64,000 bases of DNA from Fasciola hepatica (GCA_948099385.1 CANUEZ040000168.1:8165501-8229500), one strand, 5' to 3'; positions 12,198-23,765 are shown, counted from the stretch's first letter. Translations and numbers: made by a program. Notes: generated by a model not told the origin, from the letters alone.

Positions 12198-13065
12198 TTA
12201 TAATTTGGCAAGACACTCAGATCTAGGTTCAGATGTATCCTGAGTGTCTTTCCGACTGCAAGCAGTCTGCGAAACAGAATGACGATATTCTCCATGACTA
12301 TGAATACAGTTAGTATTTTCACCTGAAGTGGATGATTTTCATAAAATTTGCTTCATCGGGAATGCTATCTCATCACTGATCGATGTAACATAGTACGTAT
12401 ATTGTTCAGTGCAACTTTATTTGTCGGTATTTATCACTTCGACTCTTATATCAGATATATGGACTTCTTAGATGACCCTGCCTAGGACTAATTATCACTC
12501 TGCAGGCCAGATCGAATCTGATGACAAGGTCTGCACAAATATTGATGAGACCAAGAGTTGTCTTCTTTGTACTAGTGATTTTACTTTGAAAGGGGATAAC
12601 ACATTTTTGAACTAAACCTTCAGCGCAGCGTACAATAGCACCATAAAATGATAAGGGATAGTGGGGTTACAAGATAAACAATGAAATCAGCTAGACAATC
12701 ACACATTGAGTAACATGAACAGGACAAGTCAAAATGAGCCTACCCCCGGGTTTTGGCTCGTCAGAATCATTAGAAGTGAACTTACATCCATTGCAACCGT
12801 TACTTCCTAAACCAAAATAAAAGGGCATCACTTTAAACATGTTGATCTACATTCATGGAGATTTGCATTCGATTTGGGATGCATAACTTTCAATCTTCAA
12901 AACACTTATCACGGTCATCTATACTTTTAACAAAAATGTGTTGCTTAGGGTTCGTCGGTCATCCAAGATAATGTTGAAATGGAGAAATTCTTTTTGATAC
13001 TCACCTGAGGCATTGACAAACGTGACGCAAATTATTAAAACAAAACAGATTAGGCAATAGTTCAT
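12198..13065 (-). CDS. MEG-like gene A: micro-exon secreted protein
   Basis: A four-exon gene inferred from splice signals and one continuous frame. Exon 1 (13065-13005, 61 nt) encodes Met plus a hydrophobic signal peptide (CLICFVLIICVTFVNA) and ends in phase 1 at donor GTGAGT. Exon 2 (12806-12786, 21 nt) has a T-rich acceptor ending TTTGGTTTAG, donor GTAAGT, and encodes GSNGCNG. Exon 3 (12611-12585, 27 nt, weaker acceptor) encodes FQKCVIPFQ. Exon 4 (12322-12198) follows CCACTTCAG and encodes 41 residues with three Cys (ENTNCIH, QTACSR, SECLAKL) to TAA. Internal exons are phase 1-1, so exon 3 can be skipped in frame. An AATAAA lies 73 nt past the stop. The ~77-residue product would be secreted; its function is unknown. 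The architecture matches schistosome MEGs. No TATA box is evident upstream; CCAAT-like motifs lie near 13134-13180. Confidence 0.65.
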
Positions 13066-13069
13066 CGTG

Positions 13070-13640
13070 TTTGTTTTGCTTGAAAGTAAACATTTCCTGA
13101 CCAAGTGGCACTGGTCATGTGGATGACTCCTATCCACCAATCAAACATCAGTTGATTTGAGGCGCATGCTATTGGTGGAAAAGTTACGCACCTAGATCAA
13201 TTGTCTGCCACGGAAATCGGCAAACTACTGTCCATAAAGAAGGTGAAGGTGAGCGGTCCACAGAAGATCAGCGGGTGAGTGCCATATGTCTTTGGTTTCA
13301 TTGAATCACTTCATCAGTGCGCTGTTTCGCTGGATCTCACACCGGTGGCTCAGTTAAATATAATCTAAAATTCCACACAGTTGACTAGTTGGTACTCATA
13401 TCTCGTGAAAGTTATACTTTGGAAGAAACATGAACTGGTGATCGATTTGAAACGGAAACATCTAAATGCATGATAGAAGGTATTTTTTGCGGAAAATGAC
13501 AGAAATAATAGATAAATATAAAGTAGTTCGAAGGCTAACCTGCAAGCAGGTGGCTGTCCAATGGAAGTTCATATCGGGTGGGCAAACAAGTGGAAAAGCT
13601 TGATATAAAAGTTGTCCATGGGGAAATAAGAGAGCTTGAG

Positions 13641-13677
<37 letters not shown>

Positions 13678-16470
13678 AGTCTAACCTCATCGGATATTGT
13701 TATGCGCGACAGTGGATAAGTTCCGTCAGTTCAGTGTGAGCTGAGATGACTCACACAAAAGGAGTACGGGGTCACTCATTAGTGCCTGAGGTATTATCCA
13801 TGCGTGTGAAGTGAGCTACAATGCGGTCAAAGAAATTTTTGAACAAAAAGAACCCTTTTACTTCTGCATGAAGCAGTAAAGGTGCTGGAAACGGGGCTGT
13901 GACGCACTGACATATTGAAATCGTTCATCCTTTGGTCATGCGTGGACTGGCTTCCTTGAAGGCCATGCGCATAAGAGTCAGATGGTCCTGATTGTGCTGG
14001 AAGAAGTGAAAAATATCTTTTTGGAACTGCCTACAAAGCCGATCGCCGGAACCATAAAGCCAAGGAAACTCAAAAACAGCCTGACAATTATGGGGAATAC
14101 TCTATTAAACAGGAATGATTATTAAAACGGTATTTCGCATGAGATTATAACAAATCACTACTGGAAAAACAAAGGTCAAGTTCATCGGCTTTGCACTAAA
14201 CACATTTCTTTCACAGTTTCAGTTTCATTTTCGAAATAATGTTCCATGCTTTCAGTACGTGATGAGACGCGAACCATGGTAAGGAAATTACGATCTTTAG
14301 GTTGACAAATCTAAATACGTGGGAGTAAAATGTACTTAGACTTCTTTACCCCGGTTCACAAAATCACTGGGAGCATTGAAGTATCTTGAAAGTGAATCAT
14401 TTGTTAGTTATCACACGATTAGTGGACTCCGTCAGTTGAAGCAAGCTTACTCAAGTTTTCTGCGGTCGAATTTTCATTATTTGATTTGAATCGTTTCTTA
14501 TCGAAGGAAGTATTTTGCACCGGCTTGAAATCAAATACGATGCCATAGTACCAATAGAAATTACAAAAATGGGATAGAAATACGAAAGATTATAAGAAGC
14601 AGAGAGAAAGAGATAACAGCCTGCCATTATTTTGCTCTTTCATCGTACATATTTTGACGTTTTCTCCTTATCTGAGTAACATTTTTGCTTCCAAGGAATA
14701 CAGGGCTTCAACCGAAGTTTCGAATTGCATACAAAGATATCTTGATTGATCGATTAAATGATTTCCTCTCACGCGTGCAAAAGACAGTTCGTATGACCCC
14801 TTATCCTCCCGTAGACTCGTGACCAACCTGCTGCATGTTAGCGTTCCTTTGGGGATTGACACTCCGCGGATTGTTTGCACCGCTCGTATGGTCAGAGTAT
14901 GAAAATTTATCGTCCCACTTCCCGACCTTCTCAACTCTTTTTTGATAGGCTGTCTTTGTAATAACAAATCAACCTTCCTGTATCTCTACACTTATCCCTG
15001 GGTTAAACAGAAAAATGGTGAAATAAAAACTGCTGTATATATTAAGCCATAAATGTGGTATCTGTGCCACATGCATAACACTGTCTTTGAGAAAAATCGA
15101 TTTTCCGAACTTCGTAGGGCTGCAGTGTTTCACATCATCTTACCAGTTGTCTTCAACGGCTCACATTTAGTGAACACCATTCTGACAATTATAATAACTA
15201 AACATGGGGATCGATCACTCATAGTGCATTTATCAAGTTTTAAAGAAACCCCAAAAAGACATACTGTGAAATTAGATGGACAGTTCAACTTGACGCATCA
15301 CGCAAGTAAGGTTTACATTTAGCATGTTGCGTATGAGTGTACTTGAACCATCTGTCACACCAGATCTTTGTGACTTGATGGCAATTACTGACGGTTTTAT
15401 CAGTAGTTGATAACAATTAACGAAAATAGGGAAATCGAAGTGGGCATCCAAACTTCAGTATTCCAAAGTTCATTGGCCCAATTTTACCACCTTAAAATAG
15501 AACTTTTCTGTCACCGTTAGAAGCAGAATTAAAATAAAAATGCATGCAAAGTAGTTTTGGAAAACCAGTGACGCTCATCTGTTAAGTTCAAAAAGAAATT
15601 TGAGCGAGAACCACGGAAGCAGTCATTTTAGTTTAAAAAACTAACCATTTAATTTAAGAAAAAAATATTTTTCATATCAATTTTTATCCCTCAGCCAATG
15701 GAAAAATGAAGACTTGAAAAGAAGCTGACCATTACACTTTATTATCCAATCACAGAATAATCAAACCACTAAGTTCAGCACTTCACAAGTTTGATTTTGA
15801 TCTTTCACTCGATGAGCCGCATAAAAATTAGGTTTTTATAATTAGTATGAAAGAAAATCAATCCTCATGAAATGCTTCACTTTAAACTGCCCACGGAGTC
15901 CCCGGAGATGAGTAAAACAAAGGAAAAACGATACCGAGCGCTCCTACTTGTCCATAGTAAACATCGGAAAGAGACTGTAATCCATTGTCCTCATGCTCGC
16001 TACCGATCTGACCTTTTGAGGGCTTATGCGGTTCCCCTCTCCAAGTTGCACGATCAGAGTGCCGACTATAACTAATAGTACAGTGGGTTTCTGAGTTTAT
16101 TGGGGAACACTCCTTCTACTGCAATGACGCTGAAGTATGTAATAAGAGAGGTTATCTGGAGCTTCTTCTAAACCAAACTGTGCTTTATCCAATAGGACGA
16201 AATTTATAGGCTGCTTTTGTGTTCACATATTTATGGAACCGAAACAAATTACTCACTTAACCAGTTGGGGTTTAGGGGAAAATCAGTGGACATAGGCAGA
16301 AGTTTTTCTACTTTTATTTCTAATAGGACGATCAACCCAAAGTCCGTTATGTGGAGGCATATACTGGAAAGAATTTCGTCATCACTTAGGTCGAAAGTTT
16401 GGTGAATCGAGACGTTTTACTGCCTAAATCTACTAGCAGCTGAGTGCGATATTACACATGACTGGCTCGA
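13070..16470. other. Intergenic, no gene established
   Basis: Contains an AG repeat at 13640-13677. A 99-codon ORF at 14967-14668 (-) has an ordinary-looking protein composition but no recognised domain, clear acceptor or signal peptide. An 89-codon ORF at 15053-15322 (+) is similar. Neither is called as a gene. Confidence 0.4.
13640..13677. repeat. (AG)n microsatellite
   Basis: An almost uninterrupted GA dinucleotide run of about 38 bases, preceded by AAAGAAAG. Confidence 0.9.
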
Positions 16471-16474
16471 AGGG

Positions 16475-16600
16475 AACCTTTGAGAGCCAGCCCAGTTAAC
16501 CTCCCTGCCACTGAAGATAGTTAACGTGAAAGCCACACACCTGGTCCGAGTATCAGAGAGGGCTTGATGGATGTGCACAGCAACTTGCAGTCCGGATAAA
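16475..16600 (+). repeat. Dispersed repeat, copy 2
   Basis: Same family and orientation as 11430-11560, sharing TTTGAGAGCCAGCCC, GTTAAC and GAGGGCTTGATGGATGTGCAC. Confidence 0.5.
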
Positions 16601-16609
16601 ATATATGCT

Positions 16610-17585
16610 AGTTGACTCATTTTATGGATTCTCGGCTGTGATAAGAGCAGTATGGATGTTGCACAACAAACAGAAGAGTAGGCAGTTTGAAGGTTCTACT
16701 GTTTTATGAGACCGGTGCATAAGAATTCTGAGCAGAATGTGAAGAAACCTTGATTTTTCGCACAGACCAAAAAAGCTGGAAGAAGTTTAGCAAGATGGTG
16801 CTTCTTATATTTGTCTTAAGCTTCGTATGAAGATCTGCATCAAATACAAAAACTAACAAACTTTCATATCTTTAGTTGATGTCCAAGGTTGGATACTTTA
16901 TATAACTAAAAATTAAGGCCGCTAAGGATGACTCCATGCAAGCATTCATCTTTTTCCTGCCTTATTACGAGATATGATACACAATTTGAAGCGTTGGTGT
17001 CAGTCTTTTCTGCTGTGAAGTGTTCTGCTAACTACAAAAGAAGAAGCATGCTATGCTTCTGCACATTCATAATTACACGTTTCTATAGAAATAACAAGAA
17101 ACTGACGCATTTGCTGATCGGAACTTTGGTCGACATATGAGAAGGAGTTTCCGAACGTGGTAGCCATAGCATTGAACTAGGGGTTCAGTTGTGGAAGGTC
17201 TTTGTTACATGCTTGACCGCAAGTGCTATGATAGAATTGACCCTGCCACCTCAAAGGCCTACTTCGCTTTTAAGGAAAACAGGCAAATTAACCCTGAGAC
17301 TGGTAGTGCAGATTCACAGAAGGTCATTATGAGTCAAGAGTGGCAATGAGTCGGACAGCAGCGGATTGCTTCCTATCACCAAAGTGGTTGGCTATGAAGC
17401 AATCCAAATCTTTAACCTCCTAGAAGATAAGTACTTTACACTGCTCCACCACCACCGGATGATTTGTTATCTGTCGGAAAGGCATTGGGAATTCGCAATA
17501 CACAGGAGAGGCGCACTACTGCTCTGACCCAAAACCCGGATTCACCAGAGAAATAGAACAAGAAACAATGAAGCGGACTGTAATG

Positions 17586-17588
<3 letters not shown>
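16610..17588. other. Intergenic, no gene recognised
   Basis: Only a 70-codon ORF at 16928-17140 (+) with no recognisable features; nothing else is supported. Confidence 0.5.

Positions 17589-17641
<53 letters not shown>
17589..17641. repeat. (AT)n microsatellite
   Basis: A perfect AT dinucleotide run of about 52 bases. The open frames across it (Tyr-Ile repeats) are artefacts. Confidence 0.95.
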
Positions 17642-17642
<1 letters not shown>

Positions 17643-17786
17643 CAGATCCATAGTTCATTTGCAATCGTCGCATCCACAGCTTGGATGACGTTCGTGACTT
17701 CTGTAAATTCTCTGTCCTTCTTTCCTTTCTTTTAGGCCGTTGAACTTGTATGGTTGCTCTTTGGTGGGTCGTGTTTAGGTCTGTCA

Positions 17787-17841
17787 CTCTAGCTCTAGTG
17801 AGTTGACTGTTCTGCCTTCGAATCATCTTGATTTACTACTT
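17787..17841 (+). repeat. Dispersed repeat shared with 31764-31817
   Basis: Both places read TAGCTCTAG, a short variable part, then GCCTT(C/T)GAA(T/C)CATCTTGATTTA. Same orientation, family unknown. Confidence 0.5.
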
Positions 17842-18195
17842 GTGGATGACGACGGGTGTATATCAGTATATTCTCAAGAAGCAGTCCAGATTTATGGAAC
17901 AAAGTGGTCGGTATTCTACCGCTGTCCCCCCATATTGATGTTCCCGCAAAGCTGGTTCCCAAATAGCGAGCTATCCCAAATTACTTACCGGCGAAAAAGA
18001 ATTTCTGACTTTTCGGTTGTCAGCCATAGTCATTGCTTGATGAAAAATCATTTTCTATCAGCTGAATCGACCTAATCAGTTTACTCATTAGTAACGATTA
18101 TTTGGATGCCTTAGTCGGACTTGTCCACGTCTATCACCAGACGAAAATGAACGCAAGGAGGTTTTGAATTTTTCACTCCCACTTCTGCGTAGTCA

Positions 18196-18357
18196 TTCTA
18201 ATCACCCAACAGGGCTGAGTTAGTAAAGCGTCTGCCTGATAAACGGAATAATAGCGGCTCGACTCCGGCTTGCGGCTTTGGATTTTTGATGTAAAAAATG
18301 AAAGTGAATTTTCCATAATATAAGATTCAGGCTCCTCGTACCAGTTATGCACTCTAA
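18196..18357 (+). repeat. tRNA-derived SINE, copy 1
   Basis: A tRNA-like head (18209-18275) with box A-like GGCTGAGTTAGTAAAGCG and box B-like GGCTCGACTCCGGC is followed by a body. The body, reading TTTTTGATGTAAAAAATG and then AGTGAATTTTCCAT, matches the body after copy 2. A degenerate retroposed copy rather than a functional tRNA gene, because the stems do not close properly. Confidence 0.6.
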
Positions 18358-18522
18358 GAATATTTCTCAGTGTCCATTGGGTTATGTTCAGATGTTAGAT
18401 GTTCATCTAATTGGAAAGTGAACGGCAAGGCTATCGCAGTGAATAAAACTAGAGCTGTTGCTATGTTTTTGGAATAGTGGTTAATACATCACTAGATATT
18501 TACGTGCGTTATTCACACCCGA

Positions 18523-18690
18523 CTAGCCGTACCACGATAGCTCAGTTGGTGGTCTCCTCGATAAATGGAATATCACCGGTTCGATTCCGGTTCGCTACGC
18601 TGGACTTTTGGATGGGAAAAATGCAAGTGAATCTTCCATTAAATAAGACTCAGGTTCCTCTTGTCAGTAATACATACTACGGACACAATT
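18523..18690 (+). repeat. tRNA-derived SINE, copy 2
   Basis: The head (18531-18600) has a good box A (TAGCTCAGTTGGTGG) and a good box B (GGTTCGATTCCGG). The body (TTTTGGATGGGAAAAATG, then AAGTGAATCTTCCAT, then GACTCAGGTTCCTC) is alignable with copy 1 330 bases upstream. Internal pol III promoter elements are therefore better preserved here than in copy 1. Confidence 0.65.
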
Positions 18691-18745
18691 AAAGCAGTAA
18701 AGTCAAAAACAACTGCACAAGGCCACATAAAGGCCTATCAACGAA

Positions 18746-18800
18746 TCACGATCGTGTAATGGTCAGGCCGTAGGTAGCCAAATTGGTGTTCGATTCATCT
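18746..18800 (+). repeat. Third tRNA-like head
   Basis: CGTGTAATGGTCAGG resembles box A of Asp/Glu-type tRNAs, and GTGTTCGATTCATC resembles box B. The downstream sequence differs from copies 1 and 2, so this is a separate tRNA-derived unit. It precedes a C-run and a long open frame. Confidence 0.4.
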
Positions 18801-19313
18801 AACCGTGGGATCCCGATGAGTCATCTACTGAGCCTTGGTTTCTTGGAGTTTTCTGTTTTTGTGATTTTAGTTCGAGCAAGATCACCCCCCCCCCCCTTCT
18901 GGAGAGGCTGGAAGAAGATCACTGGCCCTGCATACTTCAGTCGATCAGATTGGACAGGAAAATGGGCCAAACATTGTGCATTTTGGAGATTAGAAGGGAC
19001 ACATTTCACTCGTTCAGTAAGTGGCCAATCCCGATCTGTCGAAAAACGTACTGTATTCGAATGTGTGTACAGCCTCATACGTTTTTTTATAAAAAAGAAC
19101 GTTGGAAAACACCTCATTAGGGTTGACAACCATCAGAGCAGCAACCTGCGTTCTATACTATTTCCAACCCTTAATATCTTCTCAAGATTGTGCAAGGGAG
19201 AATTTTCTAATGGTGGGCTAGATTTTTCTCTTGAAATTTTCATCAGTATCTGTCATATCGTAACCGAGTTCAGTTCCGGATGTATCGATCAAACGGTGTG
19301 TCGTACAAAGTAG
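18783..19313 (+). other. Long open frame of 176 codons, not identified
   Basis: The longest uninterrupted Met-initiated frame in the non-transposon part of the window. It starts inside a tRNA-like repeat, crosses a C10-type homopolymer (a PPPP stretch) and contains a Trp- and Arg-rich segment. The opposite strand is also open for 102 codons. No domain or signal peptide is recognised, and starting within a repeat argues for repeat-derived sequence rather than a host gene. Confidence 0.25.
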
Positions 19314-19319
19314 TGCGGA

Positions 19320-21110
19320 ATTATTTGACTTTCTATAGCATAGATTTAGCAGTAACGTTAGCAGTCGCTCGAAGTTCCTTTCATTGTGAATAATCTTTCT
19401 CATACCTAGCTTACGATCAGCATGTTGTGTAACAGTTGACTTTCACGTAATAACTCAGGTTTGTGTGTCTCAGTAGGTCGTCACTTCAAAGCTTTGATGA
19501 CGAGTTATCTCAGGAGTAGGAATCCGTTTCTAACGACGCATTTGAAAAAGTTTACACACAAACGAGTTTATGATGAGCCTCAGGCTTATAAAATATAGTT
19601 GAGAACTATACCATCACATTTTTGACATTTATAGGCTGAATATGATTAACGGATCAAATTAGCCATCTTCAGTAGTACCGGAATAAGGTGCACTATATCT
19701 CAGAGCTGAGCTACAAATTTATTCAGGACGGCGTTGATGAGATATCGAAACGTATCCCATCATGGGAACCAATATTCCGAGTTGATGAGTTATGTTACAT
19801 TGGTAGTTACGTTTCACTTTGTTGTAAAACGTCAAGTGAACTGTTGTCTAGTTTATGGAAGGCCTATTTGGATATTTTTCGGCTCCTATTCACTTGTGTT
19901 GTCGACATTAGATGTCTTTGTTATTCATCTGTCTATAACACGTCGTAGCTGCTGGATCAATGTTTTTATACACTTGAGGAATGTTTCAGTTGCCGATGGA
20001 AGATGCGCGAAAACTGTCGGTGACTGCGTATCGATTTTTTCCCGAATACTGCGTCAGTAATAGAGTTGACGGTCGGAAGTGAAAATCTGCACCGAACACT
20101 TAGTCTGAACAAGGTATAGTAGTTGGAAAATGACCTAAAAATACACACTAAATGACCAACTATAGGTTATAGGCTGTTTACCGCGGTATGTAAAATTTCG
20201 AGAAAAGTTATGGAAACATCAATAAAGTGGAATGCATGGAACCTCGGAGTTTTATCGCCGGGAGAACTTGGGCTATTTGGTGAAGAGGCACGGTCAGCCG
20301 AGTAATTCAGTTCGAACTCTTTCTCTTTCCACTTCAAGGTCTTCTCCCCAAAACCCCTTACTCACTTGTGATTTTTTGCAATGTGATCTGCTTTAGTTAT
20401 TCCCGACTGCTCGAAGTTCTAGGCAACAAATAAAATTCAAGCATTGAAGTACCAAAGTACCAATTGGACAATCTAAACCGGGTTTCGTGATAGAAAACTG
20501 AACAGTACTGGTTTCAGAATAATATCAAAGGAATAAAATAATAAAGACTGAGTGAAACACATTCTTTCCGTGGTATGACCACGAACAGTGAACATTCAAG
20601 TACCAGAATCCCACTGAACTCGGGTATTCAGTGCTGGTGACGGTATTCGTGTTCTTAATCCTTAAGAGATCATTTTGACTATTTGGATAGCGACTTTTCC
20701 ACAGAATGTCTCAGCATGGTTGAATCATCATTTCCCGCTAAACTCCACAGCAGCTTAGGTTTTGGTAGTTTACTTATGAGGCGTTAAATAGTTCTGCAAA
20801 TCAACTTTACTTACAATTCTACTATCCTTCTTGTGTAAGTCGAAACAGCTTGAATGCGCTTCCATCAAACTCGGCAGCTTTCAAGGTCGTCATCATGAAG
20901 TTAGAATTCTCACCCTCATACTTCCACTAACAATAACAGTCAAAGCACCGAACAAGTAAATATTTCGATCTAAACTAGCAAAAACGAGCTTCATCTGAAG
21001 CAGGGTTATTATTCCCATGCCAGAGGGATCAAGATTTTGGAAAACAAGGACGTGTACGAGTGGTAACAGTGTGTATTTGAACAGTCGAGGCCTGTGACAG
21101 CAAAATTTCA
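19320..21110. other. Intergenic, no gene recognised
   Basis: Several 60-108 codon open frames on both strands with no shared features. A possible 3' end of gene B may extend into the upper part, but no canonical AATAAA was found there on the minus strand. Confidence 0.45.
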
Positions 21111-21114
21111 ACAA

Positions 21115-21269
21115 TCAGCGTCGAGCAGAAACTGTCACTTTCGAAAAGGGTACATTCTCGGCAATAATTGTCCAACTTCCAGTGCAGAATTGGTGTCTGG
21201 TTCCAACTCGAATTAGTAACCTGTGAATTGAGAGCAAATAGCAGAGATTATTGGGATTACGGCAAAAGT
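21115..21269 (-). other. Alternative terminal exon of gene B
   Basis: Acceptor TTGTTAATTTGCGTCAG on the minus strand precedes a segment that, joined to exon 5 in phase 1, stays open for about 51 codons (DFCRNPNNLC at its start, three Cys in all) to TGA at 21117-21115. It overlaps and is incompatible in frame with the short Gly-Tyr-stop end. Which one is used needs a transcript. Confidence 0.4.
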
Positions 21270-22200
21270 CTGACGCAAATTAACAATGGGGATGAGAAGA
21301 GAATGTTGCGGTTGTTTAAGTCCGTGCTTTGTGCTGGTTAGGAATAATTTATTTGAAGTAAATTCTTATAGAGCATTTGATTAGTAATTCAGAGCTTACC
21401 GCAGTCAGGTTCACCACAGCAGCCACAACTCTCGGGATATGTAAGTCTGAGCAAGTCACCTAAAGTAGACAAGCAAAGTGCAAAAATGCAGCGCAATGAG
21501 GAGTCGTTTTCGAACGTGCAGAACTCAAAGAGCAATATCTAAGTATTTATTTATATGACCAAGTATCAGCTCACCTAGACGGTTTGATACGCGGTTACCA
21601 ACGAAGGAGGATGCGCCTTGTTTCACAACTGACAAAGGAAGGAAAAAGGTAGGTCAGCAAGAGCGTTTTTGTGGATATCATGTACGTTTGAAATTTATCA
21701 AGCAGCAGAGCTTTACCTACCTCGGCAAGATGGTCCTGAAATTTACGATGAAAAGGTAGATTGAAAATCAAATGTGAGGGTAGTTTTAAGTCAATAGGTC
21801 ACCAAACATATTTGCTCATACCGATGATTTTACTGGTCCAACTTACCACATGGATTACATGGGGGGCCACATGGAGCACATCTTTGGGTGGCTAGCGAAT
21901 CAAAAGAGGTGCAAGAAGTGCCGATTAATTTCTTTTCCACCAAGACCGAGGGAAAACTGTGCCCCATTTATTGTTTGGTAAGCTTGGAAACAAATACTGA
22001 CGGGTGCTATCGTTTGATTGTTTACGTGTGCAACTGCAATACCTTTAGTATTCCCAAAGAAGAAATAAAACGGTAGCTTCAACAAATAAAAGAGAGTAGG
22101 AACTTGAAGAAGAAAAAGAAGGGGAGGTTAGTCACGTACCGGAAACTTCGAGGAGGCATACAGTCGCCAAAACCAAAGCCAACGTGACGAAAGTGTTCAT
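21213..22200 (-). CDS. MEG-like gene B: cysteine-rich micro-exon secreted protein
   Basis: Six exons on the minus strand, every junction phase 1. Exon 1 (22200-22140, 61 nt): start Met and signal peptide (TFVTLALVLATVCLLEVS), donor GTACGT. Exon 2 (21891-21847, 45 nt): Cys/Pro-rich, RCAPCGPPCNPC, donor GTAAGT. Exon 3 (21735-21721, 15 nt): PSCR, acceptor AAATTTCAG, donor GTAGGT. Exon 4 (21628-21575, 54 nt): VKQGASSFVGNRVSNRL, acceptor TTTGTCAG, donor GTGAGC. Exon 5 (21459-21400, 60 nt): ends ESCGCCGEPDC, donor GTAAGC. Exon 6 (acceptor ATTCACAG, from 21220): Gly-Tyr-stop at 21213. A competing acceptor at 21269 would instead add ~51 residues and stop at 21115. The mature protein carries many Cys, so disulphide bonding in the secretory pathway is likely. 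Introns are 90-250 nt. A TATA box lies ~50 bases before the start codon. Function unknown. Confidence 0.75.
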
Positions 22201-22250
22201 GATGAGTGATGGATGTACGTTGTTCATGCTCCCAGGTACCGGTCCAGGTC

Positions 22251-22258
22251 ATTATATA
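22251..22258 (-). promoter_or_regulatory. TATA box of gene B
   Basis: TATATAAT on the minus strand, about 50 bases upstream of the gene B start codon. This is a typical distance for a TATA promoter with a short 5' UTR. A CCAAT motif lies just beyond at about 22281 on the plus strand. Confidence 0.5.
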
Positions 22259-22319
22259 CCACCATCTTGTAGTATGTGAACCAATCCGGATTGTGGGCAG
22301 TTGGATGCGCACTGATAGG

Positions 22320-23765
22320 CTATGGTGCAGTGTTTGAGTATGTTTCTGTAAGTCTCAAAGAGAGATGAGTTTTGAGGTTTGTGCTCTTCAAACTGGTGCA
22401 AATGGGTAAACTACCGTGGAAGAAGACGTTAGTTGGACGAATGCCCTCCAAAATTACGGATACGTGGATAACCTTGCTAATTTGATCTGTAGACATGTCA
22501 CTAATCGGTAATGGAAATGCAATCGGGCGCCGTTTTTCTCTTTCTATCTCTCTCTCTCTCTCTGCGTAGAGCTGTTCTGTTTCTAAGACACATGCTCCAC
22601 TTTACTGTCATATTAAATCGTGTCACCTACGACATACTGATACTAGATCGGATCAACATTCTAGCTTTCAGAGTAGACGTATGGAACAAGACATTGTCTG
22701 GAATGTTGTGGTAGAAGCGTCTAGGATGTTCAGTTCAAAAGGTAACAACAATGAACGTTGTTCCCAAAAAAAGGTTCAAGAAGAATTTACTGCGGAGTCG
22801 CTATTGCTAGGAATATACGAGAAAGCGAACCAATTTGCCGGTAAAATGCTGTCTATACATTTCTAATGAACTCATGTCACTTCTCTGCTATGTAGCTTTT
22901 AAGTGACTAATATGAATACGTAAATAAGGAATATATTCTTTTCCTGTCAATTAAACTAAAGCTTTCTTGACACGAAGATTCATCTTTAGTGATGCGTATG
23001 TATAATTTGAAAAGGTGATGTTTCTATTCATGTTTTTTCATTCCGTAGTAATAAAGATTAGTGTATTTGAGAAAAGTTGGAGGTGATTCTACCTCTCATC
23101 TACCTATCGTAGTGCATTTCTGTTCTCATGATTGCTGATGACGTAACCAGAAAAGATCAGGGATGGGTAAGTGTGGTCTAGAAGTACACAGCTAAAAAGA
23201 ACCCATATTTTACATTTTCAAAATTAGAACACGACTCTTTTTATTCACCTGCCTTCAAACCAATCATTGCATCACCTTCACAACGTACAGCTGTTGTCAA
23301 ATTCGCTAGACGAACTTTTATCATTGCGGTTATTCATTTGACCATAGTCACCACGATAATTATCCCGATGCTCAGAATTCCGAAGTAAACGGAATCCACG
23401 GCGGGATCTTTGACATTAGTCGTCCTTTTTCCCGTTTTCCACCATCGGAAATCATACCAAATTGCTTATACCTCAGTTACTCTATCTCTTTGTCTTTTAA
23501 ACCTTGGCTGATATAACGATCACTTGGAAACGACGAAGTACTCAAGGGAATTTATAAATCTCACTAAATTCTCCATCTCACAACGAAAGTTTATCGAGAA
23601 GCCAGTCAGAAACCGAATAAAGATGCATCGAAAAAATTTCGGAACATCGAAGGAACACTGTACTGGATGGAAAGTGACTTTTCGGAAGGGGAAAACTTCA
23701 CATTCGTGCGCAACCACTATTATCAGATCAAATGTGAGACCACTCATTAGAAACCTCCGTGATTA
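22320..23765. other. Intergenic, no gene recognised
   Basis: Contains a CT run at 22540-22563. Open frames at 22511-22714 and 23524-23766 (+) show no recognised features; the latter may be the decayed 5' flank of the LINE that follows. Confidence 0.45.

Noticed and set aside
12671..12690. 20-nt exon candidate in gene A
   Set aside because: Acceptor and donor are plausible but the length breaks the phase-1 chain that otherwise runs cleanly to the stop and polyadenylation signal.
17436..17826. Open frames with long Tyr-Ile repeats
   Set aside because: Artefacts of translating the TA microsatellite; the same applies at 25547-25822, 35998-36252 and 47497-47878.
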